A stretch of 11,402 nucleotides of DNA from assembly GCA_041497995.1 (NCBI GenBank), contig JBGQHM010000215.1, forward strand, positions 1 through 11,402. The letters are read 5' to 3'. This stretch comes from DATKMS01 sp041497995 (GTDB taxonomy: Bacteria; Desulfobacterota; Binatia; HRBIN30). Under the pieces are notes generated by a model that was not told the DNA's origin, searched no databases, and saw nothing but the letters and a program-made list of their open reading frames with translations. A program made the translations under genes and the position numbers. Position 1 is the first letter of the stretch. Each line of letters starts with the position of its first letter. Shown one piece after another: positions 1 to 7,329 of this stretch.

Positions 1-114
1 GCCAACCTGCAGGGCCTCACGCAGCGCCAGCGCGCCATGGCGTTGATCGACCTCGCACACCCGGACTTCCGCGAGCAGTTGCGGGGCGAGGCCAGGCGCC
101 TCTTCTGGCCGTGA
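1..114 (+). CDS. Acetyl-CoA hydrolase / 4-hydroxybutyrate CoA-transferase family protein, C-terminal end (partial)
   Basis: This is the last 37 codons of a gene that begins before the window, ending in TGA at 112-114. The translated tail contains LTQRQRAMALIDLAHPDFRE followed by a short basic end (RRLFWP). That resembles the C-terminus of the acetyl-CoA hydrolase/4-hydroxybutyrate CoA-transferase family, where a helix of the type RAEALISIAHPDFREEL closes the protein. Members move CoA between acetyl-CoA and short-chain acids, or hydrolyse acyl-CoA, in the cytoplasm. The catalytic Glu lies upstream and cannot be checked. The gene converges on the methyltransferase, with 38 nt between the two stop codons. 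Family assignment rests on this short tail only; the exact substrate cannot be given. Confidence 0.65.
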   Translation, partial: ANLQGLTQRQRAMALIDLAHPDFREQLRGEARRLFWP

Positions 115-122
115 AGGACTCG

Positions 123-143
123 TGATCAGTGACCAGTAACGAG
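123..143. repeat. Three degenerate 7-mers between convergent genes
   Basis: The 38-nt spacer between the two convergent stop codons contains TGATCAG, TGACCAG and TAACGAG back to back, a 7-nt period with the consensus TRAYSAG. It is too short to prove a tandem repeat. The period equals that of the much clearer repeat at 5991-6069, although the unit differs. No T-tract or strong hairpin marks a terminator here. Confidence 0.35.
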
Positions 144-152
144 GGGCGTGGG

Positions 153-1211
153 TTACCGTCGCACTTCAAATACCAGGTTGAACGGCGTCTGCGTGGCGCG
201 GCGAAAGCGGGTGAAGCCGCCGGCCGTCACCACCTCGCGCAGCCGCGACTCGCCAGCTTGCGCGCCCAAGGCCATGCCCACTTCCTGCGCCAACGACGCC
301 GGGGTGCAGATGAGCGTCGACGCCGAGTAGAAGACGCGACCGATTGGGTTCATGTTCTCTTCGACGCGATCGCTGGCAAAGGGCTCGACCAACATCCACG
401 TGCCGTCCGGATGCAGCGACGCATGAACGTGCGCCGAGGCACCGACCGGATCGCCCATGTCGTGTAGGCAGTCGAAGAACGCCACCAAGTCGTAGTTGGT
501 CCCTGGGTACTCCTTGGCCTTTGCGACCTCGAAGTGGGCTCGGTCTGCCACGCCCGCGTCCGCCGCGCGCTGGCGGGCGCGCTCGATCGATGGCGCGTGG
601 TAGTCGAAACCGACGAAGGTCGACTTCGGATAGGATTGCGCCATCAAGATCGTCGACGCGCCGTGTCCACAGCCGACATCCGCGACCTTCGCCCCAGCCT
701 TCAACTTCGCTTCCACGCCTTCGAGCGCCGGGATCCATGACGTGGTCAAGTTCGCCTTGTAGCCGGACCGGAAGAAGCGCTCGGTGCCCTCGAACAGGTC
801 GGGATCATGCTCGTGCCAGCCGAGACCCTTGCCGCTTTTGAAACCTTCGACCAGCTTGGGCACCGCCTTCATCGCCGCGGTCATTGCCTGGAAGCCGCCG
901 AGGACGAATGCCGGACTGGTCTCGTCCGCCAGCGCGGCCGCTTGTTCGGGCGAAAGGGAGTAGCGCCCGCTCGCAGCATCGTAGGTGACGTAGCCGGCTG
1001 CTGCTTGCGCGTTCAGCCACTCACGCACGTAGCGTTCAGCGGTGCCGGTACGCGTCGCCAACTCGGCCGCTGTCAGCGGCGACGCGCCGGCCATCGCCTT
1101 GTACAGTCCCAACTTGTCGCCGATCACAACCAGCGCGGCGGTCAACGCCGAACCAAGATCACCAACAGCCTTGCCAACGAACTGCTCCAGCTTGGCCTGA
1201 TCGAGCTCCAT
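153..1211 (-). CDS. Class I SAM-dependent methyltransferase with N-terminal winged helix (Rv2258c-like)
   Basis: A 352-residue protein with the two-part build of the Rv2258c-type methyltransferases. An N-terminal helical and winged-helix part (about residues 20-90, with LTAAELATRTGTAERYVREW) resembles the dimerisation domain of small-molecule methyltransferases. A Rossmann-like C-terminal part carries the SAM motif VADVGCGHG (176-184), an acidic residue at D203 (FVGFDYH) expected to bind the SAM ribose, and FFDCLHDMGDP (245-254) at the motif IV position. The wing suggests a small acceptor molecule rather than DNA or rRNA; which one is unknown. The start is well fixed: a full AGGAGG (1218-1223) lies 6 nt upstream of ATG, and the length is normal for the family. 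It follows the glycosyltransferase on the same strand after 58 nt, so the two could be co-transcribed, but no shared pathway is evident. Confidence 0.88.
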   Translation of the reverse strand: MELDQAKLEQFVGKAVGDLGSALTAALVVIGDKLGLYKAMAGASPLTAAELATRTGTAERYVREWLNAQAAAGYVTYDAASGRYSLSPEQAAALADETSPAFVLGGFQAMTAAMKAVPKLVEGFKSGKGLGWHEHDPDLFEGTERFFRSGYKANLTTSWIPALEGVEAKLKAGAKVADVGCGHGASTILMAQSYPKSTFVGFDYHAPSIERARQRAADAGVADRAHFEVAKAKEYPGTNYDLVAFFDCLHDMGDPVGASAHVHASLHPDGTWMLVEPFASDRVEENMNPIGRVFYSASTLICTPASLAQEVGMALGAQAGESRLREVVTAGGFTRFRRATQTPFNLVFEVRR

Positions 1212-1269
1212 GGTAATCCTCCTCGTATTGTCGTGCCTGCCTAGTGACTGCTACCGCTGCGCCGGACTG

Positions 1270-2376
1270 TCAAGAGGAGGTGGGGATGCAACAGGGCTGG
1301 CCGCCGGTGTGTTGATGTTGCATCAGGGACGCGATGCGTCGGCCCAATTCCATGCAGGCAGGATGCGCCGCGATGCGGGCGATCATCACTTCGAACCCGT
1401 TCGACAGGAGCGGCTCGCGTTGCCCGCGGAGATGCCCGAGGTCGCGCATGAGCGATACACTGATGTCCGCTCCGAAGGCATCGCTCAATCTCCGCAAGAA
1501 CCCGTCACTGGAGTCAAAGATGACGAGCGGGGCCAGGTGGTGAGATGCCAACTTGAGGGAGCGGCGCTGGAAGAACTGCGCCACCATGTCCGGGTGTAGA
1601 TCATCGACTGCCGCCGGAGCATTGAGGTCGAGCTTGATCTCCGTGTTGATGTCCTTCTGCCAGTAGTATGCCGGGTCGTAGAAACACCACGCCTCGAGAT
1701 TGCGTCGATTCACGACGATGCGGCGGGCGGAGCTCATGATCATGCTCGGATTCAAGAGCGCAGCGCGCCTCTCACACAGAGCGAGCAGCGATAGCCGCAA
1801 GTCCATCTCGGTCGTGACCTGAGCCGACTCAAAGTATTGCCTCAACACGTCGGCGGCGCACAGAAAGCCCATACCATTGGCGAGCCAGCCGACCCGCCGG
1901 ATCAAATCGTTCAGCACCGTCTCGTACGCGTTGTACGCCGCTACGAACGTGGGCAAGTGCTCGGCACCGAAGTACCGCAACGGAGAGTAAGCGTACCCGC
2001 ATCGCGACTTGGCGGCCAGGCGCACACCGTTGGCAAGCCACTCGTCATCAGCGCAATAGGAGTCGGCGTCGAGAAACGCGACGTGCCCCGCATCGAAACG
2101 GTCGGCCGCAAATGCCGCGGCGGTGCGCATCGCGAAGAATTTTCCTACCCGCGGCTCTTCAATGCACATCCACAGCCCATCATGCACCTCGTCGCAGCGT
2201 CGCAGGAGCGCCGCCGATCCGTCGGTTGACGCATTGTCGACAAACACAACGGGGACAGCGGCGCCACGTTGGGCGCGCAGGGACGCTATCAGTGCCGGGA
2301 GGTAGCGCTCCTCGTTGTGGTACGCGACAACTGCGACAACCGGCGTGCGCGGCATGGCGTGGAATCGGCGTGGCAT
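1270..2376 (-). CDS. Glycosyltransferase family 2 protein
   Basis: A soluble GT2 (GT-A fold) enzyme, 368 residues from the chosen start. Near the N-terminus is PVVAVVAYHNEERYL, the usual GT2 opening strand, followed by VVFVDNASTDGS (residues 43-54), the nucleotide-binding segment. The metal-binding DxD is FLDADS (D103, D105). TTEMDLRLSLL (about 188-198) fits the ED acceptor/catalytic-base motif with E190 and D192. No membrane helix is evident, so it probably acts at the cytoplasmic face on a soluble or lipid-linked acceptor. The C-terminal third (about 230-368) has no motif I recognise. The start is uncertain. ATG at 2376 has only a weak AGG and a 6-bp hairpin (2377-2395) next to it; ATG at 2355 would also keep the whole domain; a TTG at 2409 is less likely. 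Donor and acceptor sugars cannot be predicted, and no polysaccharide cluster surrounds it. Confidence 0.82.
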   Translation of the reverse strand: MPRRFHAMPRTPVVAVVAYHNEERYLPALIASLRAQRGAAVPVVFVDNASTDGSAALLRRCDEVHDGLWMCIEEPRVGKFFAMRTAAAFAADRFDAGHVAFLDADSYCADDEWLANGVRLAAKSRCGYAYSPLRYFGAEHLPTFVAAYNAYETVLNDLIRRVGWLANGMGFLCAADVLRQYFESAQVTTEMDLRLSLLALCERRAALLNPSMIMSSARRIVVNRRNLEAWCFYDPAYYWQKDINTEIKLDLNAPAAVDDLHPDMVAQFFQRRSLKLASHHLAPLVIFDSSDGFLRRLSDAFGADISVSLMRDLGHLRGQREPLLSNGFEVMIARIAAHPACMELGRRIASLMQHQHTGGQPCCIPTSS

Positions 2377-2472
2377 GGGACCTGTACTCGGTCCCGCTGC
2401 TCCGATCAAGCCGTACCGTGACCTGGCGGCTGACGTCCGCGCGCCGGGAATCCTGATCGAGTCGGCTCGTAC

Positions 2473-2814
2473 CTATGGCGCTTGGGGAACCGCCGCGCCC
2501 TCACGCAGCGTCCCATGTCGCAGGGCGGTGATGACCACCGTCGACTCCAGCAACTCCTCACCGCCGATGATCATCGACAAGCCAAGGAGCCACCCGATCT
2601 CCCAGCACCAGGCCGCGCCGATGCCGGCGAGCGCCAGGCCGATGATGCAGATGCGGAAGCCCTGCAACAGCGCGAGGGCGCGCCGAGGATCACGCGCCGC
2701 GCGCTGCGCGGTGGACACGCCGTGGCATCCGCCCCAGACCGCCAGTGCGAGCCCAAGAACGAGCAGCCCGCCCGCCGGATACGCACGCCACGACAGCGTC
2801 AGCAGTGTATCCAT
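2473..2814 (-). CDS. Small integral membrane protein of unknown function (113 aa)
   Basis: I do not recognise a named family. From ATG at 2814 the protein is 113 residues long and very hydrophobic. Likely membrane segments lie at about 12-30 (GGLLVLGLALAVWGG), 53-71 (FRICIIGLALAGIGAAW) and 72-86 (a GWLLGLSMIIGG stretch), separated by a basic loop (RAARDPRR, 38-45) that should face the cytoplasm. A conserved-looking GGEELLES (84-91) follows the last hydrophobic stretch. The reading frame extends 25 codons further upstream, but that part is Arg-rich and overlaps the next gene; the chosen start has a GGTGGG just upstream. It lies 31 nt downstream of the DUF2834 gene, which is also exactly 113 residues with three predicted helices, so the two probably form an operon and may act together. 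Confidence 0.65.
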   Translation of the reverse strand: MDTLLTLSWRAYPAGGLLVLGLALAVWGGCHGVSTAQRAARDPRRALALLQGFRICIIGLALAGIGAAWCWEIGWLLGLSMIIGGEELLESTVVITALRHGTLREGAAVPQAP

Positions 2815-2845
2815 GACCCACCGCCGGCGTCCGGGCTGCTCGCCC

Positions 2846-3187
2846 TTACGCGCGCCGCCCAGCCGTTGCCGGCACGCTCGTCGCGACACCGTGCGGTTGC
2901 TCGCTGGCCAGACGACGGATGAGATAGGCCAGTGGCCCGACGCTGCCGAGGGCGAGCGTCAGCAGCACGTACGGCATGGCCGACACACCACGTGCCCGTG
3001 CGTCGCGCACCATCCACGCGATGATCAAACTCAGGGCGATCACCAAGTCGGCGAAGGCGGCCATAGTCGCGACATTCGCCAGCATCAGTTCGAAGACGCC
3101 GATGTAGCCGTACTGGTAGACGGCGTACGCGACGAGAGCGAGGAAGTCGGCCAGCAGCACCGACAGGCCAATCTGCTTTGCGTTCAT
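2846..3187 (-). CDS. DUF2834 family membrane protein
   Basis: A 113-residue membrane protein with three predicted helices, about 6-26, 40-60 and 71-91. The segment AAFADLVIALSLIIAWMVRD (43-62), then a basic loop (DARARG) and LGSVGPLAYLIRRL (80-93), fits the pattern I know for DUF2834: a second helix holding an Asp, then a third ending in a Gly-Pro-Leu-Tyr-like run with Arg residues. Family function is unknown. The start is strongly supported: AAAGGAG lies 7 nt upstream of the ATG at 3185-3187. The reading frame continues 53 codons upstream, but that extension is Arg-rich non-coding sequence. The gene is divergent from the histidine kinase across a 267-nt spacer. I see no convincing -35/-10 pair for this strand. 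Confidence 0.78.
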   Translation of the reverse strand: MNAKQIGLSVLLADFLALVAYAVYQYGYIGVFELMLANVATMAAFADLVIALSLIIAWMVRDARARGVSAMPYVLLTLALGSVGPLAYLIRRLASEQPHGVATSVPATAGRRA

Positions 3188-3370
3188 GAGACGCTCCTTT
3201 CGTTCGAGCCGCAGCTCGGTTGGTTGATTGTCTGAGACGACGCAGTCCAAGCGCCGTGCCGCGCGCGGCATCGTGGCAAGCTGCCGCGCAGCTGCGTGGA
3301 GCGCTGGGCGCAGCGTGGCGGCGTAGCGACCCCGCGTTGCACACAAGCAACAGGCACGGCGCCGCAGCGG

Positions 3371-3399
3371 TTGACACGCGCCGAGCGGCAGTCAATAGG
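3371..3399 (+). promoter_or_regulatory. Candidate sigma-70-type promoter for the two-component operon
   Basis: A perfect TTGACA (3371-3376) is followed after 17 nt by AATAGG (3394-3399), a poor -10 with three of six matches. It lies in the divergent spacer about 55 nt upstream of the kinase ATG and points toward it. The -35 is convincing; the -10 is weak, so this promoter may need an activator or may be a chance match. The rest of the spacer (3188-3454) is GC-rich and includes a 12-bp self-complementary GCCGCGCGCGGC at about 3259-3270. Confidence 0.4.
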
Positions 3400-3454
3400 T
3401 CGGCGCAGCGGGACGCCCGCCCGCGCGGTCTCGAAGTTGCACCGAGCTGCGGCC

Positions 3455-4452
3455 ATGGAGAGAGACAGCACGACGACACCCGACTTGATGTCCGGCAACA
3501 CCGCCCGTCGCGCCAGCTGGCGTTGGTCGGGCGCGGTGGCCGGTTTGCTCACCGGGTTGGGAGACGCCGCGACTTTGCGCTGGCTCGGCGTGGGCTTCGC
3601 GATCAATGGGCGCGACGCGACGCTGCTCGTCGGCGCCTACTTCGGCTTGTCGTTTGCCGTGCTCGGCTTCCTGTTGGGAGCGGTGTTTGAAGCGCGGCGC
3701 CGCGACCAACGCGCAGCCGCCGTCATCCGCCAGCAGACCGAGGCGATCAATGCGACGCGCGTGCGGCTCGCACAGAGCGAGAAGCTCGCCGCACTTGGTC
3801 AGCTGGCCGCCGCCATCGCGCACGAGGTACGCAACCCATTGGCGGTCATCCGCTCCGCGGCGCAGAACCTGGGCGATGCGGTACCCGCGGGTGACGATGC
3901 GGCGCAGCGCGCCAGCACGTTCATCACCGCCGAGATCGACCGGTTGAACAATGTGGTGTCGTCGCTGCTCGCTTTCGCGCGGCCGCTGCACGTGCAGCCG
4001 GGCGCGGTGGCCGTGCGCGAGCTGTTGGATCGCGCGTTGCTGTTGGCGCGTGACGACCTGGCCGCAAAGCAAGTCCGCGTGCAACGCAGTGAGGCCGTGG
4101 ATCTCCCGCCGGTGAACGTGGATCCCGATCTGATGAGCCAAGTCCTGCTCGGACTGTTGGCGAATGCCACCGAGGCCGTGCCGCCGGGTGGTGAAGTCAC
4201 GCTGCAGGCACGGCCAGTCGACGGCGCCGTGGAGATCGATGTCGCCGACTCCGGTCCGGGTGTTCCTGTCGAGCTGCGCGAGCGCATCTTCGAGCCGTTT
4301 TTCACGACGCGGCCGAAGGGCACCGGCCTCGGGCTGGCGATCGCCCGTCAGATCGTCGAGGCACACGTGGGCAAGATCGAAGTCGGCGACCGCATGGGCG
4401 GCGGCGCGCGCTTTACCTTGCGCCTGCCGGCGGCGCGCGCCGCAATGGCGGC

Positions 4453-4456
<4 letters not shown>
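3455..4456 (+). CDS. Membrane sensor histidine kinase (NtrB/ZraS-like)
   Basis: A 333-residue sensor kinase that should autophosphorylate on His and pass the phosphate to the adjacent NtrC-type regulator. Two predicted membrane helices (about 24-48 and 56-78) are joined by a loop of only about eight residues, so it lacks a periplasmic sensor domain and probably senses a signal in or at the membrane. A charged coiled-coil linker (80-110) follows. The HisKA box is AIAHEVRNPLAVI with phospho-acceptor H123. The ATPase domain has the N box (LLANATEAVP, N237), G1 (DSGPG, 265-269), F box (IFEPFFTTRPKG) and G2 (GTGLGLAI, 289-296). All catalytic motifs look intact. ATG 3455 is chosen because coding character begins there; ATG 3488 is also possible, and neither has a strong RBS. 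The stop overlaps the regulator start as ATGA, a sign of translational coupling. Confidence 0.9.
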
Positions 4457-5788
<1,332 letters not shown>

Positions 5789-5823
5789 GTGCTCAGCGTC
5801 GAGGCTGAAATGCATGCCTCGCA

Positions 5824-5889
5824 GGCACGGAGGCCCGCGCCACCCGAGCTGGGACCGGCGCAAGCTTTGGTGGCGCGGGCCTCCGTGCC
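5824..5889. repeat. Perfect 21-bp inverted repeat downstream of the regulator
   Basis: The arms are 5824-5844 (starting GGCACGGAGGCCCG) and 5869-5889 (ending GGGCCTCCGTGCC), exactly complementary over 21 bases with a 24-nt loop. Imperfect pairing continues outward for about eight more bases (TCGCA against the facing GCGAG). It lies 35 nt after the regulator stop. A transcript would form a very stable stem, but no T-tract follows, so it does not look like an intrinsic terminator. It looks more like an interspersed repeat; sequences of this wording are familiar to me from GC-rich environmental genomes (unverified). The rest of the 5789-6065 gap holds only the 7-mer array. Confidence 0.75.
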
Positions 5890-5990
5890 CGCGAGAGCAG
5901 TCTTCACACCGCGTCCGACCTGTTTGACGCGTATCGCGGCGTGGCTCTATGACGGAAAAAACTGAACCTTTAGGGAAGGCGCCTCCTCTT

Positions 5991-6069
5991 ACGCTTCACG
6001 CTTCACGCTTCACGCTTCACGCTTCACGCTTCACGCTTCACGCTTCACGCTTCACGCTTCACGCTTCAC
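5991..6069. repeat. Tandem 7-bp repeat, 11 exact copies of ACGCTTC
   Basis: Eleven perfect ACGCTTC units fill 5991-6067, with the first two bases of a twelfth after them. No unit differs. The array ends inside the acyl-CoA dehydrogenase gene: the last bases of the final unit supply part of that gene's stop codon (6066-6068). On the gene's strand the unit reads GAAGCGT, so the array sits exactly at the 3' end of its mRNA. A 7-bp period is that of the short tandemly repeated repetitive (STRR) heptamers described in some cyanobacteria; relation to those is not implied. Copy number is likely to vary by slippage. There are no spacers, so it is not a CRISPR. Confidence 0.95.
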
Positions 6070-7247
6070 ACCCACCGCGGCCGCACATCGAGTGGAATCC
6101 CAAGCGCACGCTTCCCGATCATCTCGAGCAGCCAGGAGTGCGTGAACGGGTGCAGCGTGCCGGCGCGGACATCGCGGTAGTAGCGTTCCAGCGGGTAGCG
6201 GCGGAACAGGCTGGGGCCACCGACGGCTTGCATGGCCTTGGTCACGACGTCGAGCGCCGCGTTGGTGGCGAAGTACTGCGGCGTCGTCACCTTGGGAAGC
6301 GTGTCGTCACCAAAGTCGGCGCCGTGCGCGAGCTCGGCGGCGGTCTTGTAGATGAGGGCGCGCGACGCTTCGAGGCTCATCGCCATCTCGGCGACCGTGA
6401 ATTGGATGCCGGGGAGATGCGCAATGGAGCTCGGTAGCGGATGGAGCTTGCGCTGTTTGACGTAGTCGACGGTGAAGTTGAAGGCGGCGGTGGCCACACC
6501 CGTGTAGACCGAGGCGATGCCGAGCGCGTACCACGGAAGCGCCGCCAGGCCGCTCTCCACGCCCTCGCCCTCCGGACCGACCAGGCATTCGTCGGGAATG
6601 AACGCGTCGGTGAACTGGATGTCGTGGCTCCCAGTGGCGCGCATCGACATCGAGTCCCACGTCTCGATGATCTCCATGCCCTCGGTGCCGCGCTCCGCCG
6701 CCAGCGTCGCCGTGCCTGACACGCCGGGCTTCGAGAACCCGTCGAGCTTTGCACTGAAGAGGAAGTAGCGCAGGATCGGCGCTAATGTGCAGAAGTACTT
6801 GCGGCCGGTGACGCGGTAGCCGCCGGGAACCTTGCGCGCGGCGACGGTGGGCGACATCAGACTCGTCGTCGGCTCTGAGAGGCTGCTACCGATCACCGCT
6901 CCGTCCTTCAGGATCGTTTCGACGACGCGCTGGCGAAAGGTCTGCGTGAACGAGCTGAGGGCACCACCGCAGTTGTAGAGGTGCATGTTCACGGCCAGCG
7001 CAGTGGCGCCGCAGCCCTGCGCGAGCTGCTCCTGCACCAAGCAGAAGTCGTAGATCGAGATGCCGCGGCCACCGGCGGCGGCGGGAAGTGTCAGCGTCAG
7101 ATAGCCGGCGCGATGCAGGTCGGCAAAGTTCTCGAACGGAAACGACGCGTCGCGGTCGTGCTGCGCTGCACGCTCGGCAAACTGCGCGGCTAGTCCCTGC
7201 GCGAGCGTCACTAGGTCTCGTTGGCCCGCAGTTAACAGGGGCTGCAT
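6066..7247 (-). CDS. Acyl-CoA dehydrogenase-fold flavoprotein lacking the usual catalytic Glu
   Basis: A 393-residue protein with the full acyl-CoA dehydrogenase build: N-terminal helices, a middle beta domain with SLSEPTTSL (122-130) where the FAD-contacting segment lies, WDSMSMRATGSHDIQFTDAF (197-216), then the C-terminal helical domain with VDYVKQRK (260-267) and QAVGGPSLFRRYPLERYYRD (340-359). Typical members oxidise acyl-CoA at C2-C3. Here the site that in MCAD-type enzymes holds the base (RDAR...YEG) reads RDVRAGTLHPF (358-368), without Glu. The alternative position just before YVKQRK, which is Glu in long-chain and isovaleryl enzymes, reads FNFTVD, also without Glu. RxGTLH recalls the DszC-like flavin monooxygenase branch with the type 2 C-terminal domain. 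So it may be a monooxygenase or an unusual dehydrogenase. ATG 7247 has GAGG 8 nt upstream. It lies 82 nt downstream of the aminotransferase. Confidence 0.85.
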   Translation of the reverse strand: MQPLLTAGQRDLVTLAQGLAAQFAERAAQHDRDASFPFENFADLHRAGYLTLTLPAAAGGRGISIYDFCLVQEQLAQGCGATALAVNMHLYNCGGALSSFTQTFRQRVVETILKDGAVIGSSLSEPTTSLMSPTVAARKVPGGYRVTGRKYFCTLAPILRYFLFSAKLDGFSKPGVSGTATLAAERGTEGMEIIETWDSMSMRATGSHDIQFTDAFIPDECLVGPEGEGVESGLAALPWYALGIASVYTGVATAAFNFTVDYVKQRKLHPLPSSIAHLPGIQFTVAEMAMSLEASRALIYKTAAELAHGADFGDDTLPKVTTPQYFATNAALDVVTKAMQAVGGPSLFRRYPLERYYRDVRAGTLHPFTHSWLLEMIGKRALGIPLDVRPRWV

Positions 7248-7270
7248 TCACGCGCCTCACAGGCGCGTGA
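7248..7270. promoter_or_regulatory. Perfect 10-bp inverted repeat covering the RBS of the flavoprotein gene
   Basis: TCACGCGCCT (7248-7257), loop CAC, then AGGCGCGTGA (7261-7270). The arm directly abuts the ATG at 7247 and contains the only Shine-Dalgarno-like bases (GAGG on the gene strand). As RNA it would be a stem with a 3-nt loop that hides the RBS; as DNA it is a 23-bp near-palindrome of the size bound by dimeric repressors. No T-tract follows, so it is not a typical terminator for the aminotransferase gene upstream. Confidence 0.55.
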
Positions 7271-7329
7271 CTGTACCGCCAACGCGCTATTCTTGCCAAG
7301 TGACATGACGGAGGCCGGTGCCGCCGATC

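Noticed and set aside
5824..5889. Intrinsic terminator of the two-component operon
   Set aside because: The stem is strong, but the loop is 24 nt and no T-tract follows the right arm; called a repeat instead.
5924..5953. Plus-strand promoter TTGACG-N18-TATGAC
   Set aside because: Fair match, but it has 18-nt spacing and would only transcribe the tandem repeat and antisense of the flavoprotein gene. There is no gene to serve, so it is kept as a weak chance match.
5991..6069. CRISPR array
   Set aside because: The units are 7 bp and directly adjacent with no spacers, and no cas genes are present.
5949..6437. Plus-strand ORF (162 codons) starting MTEKTEPLGK and running through the heptamer array
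   Set aside because: After ten plausible residues it is the repeat translated (LHASRFT units) and then antisense to the flavoprotein gene, with Arg/Gly-rich shadow composition.
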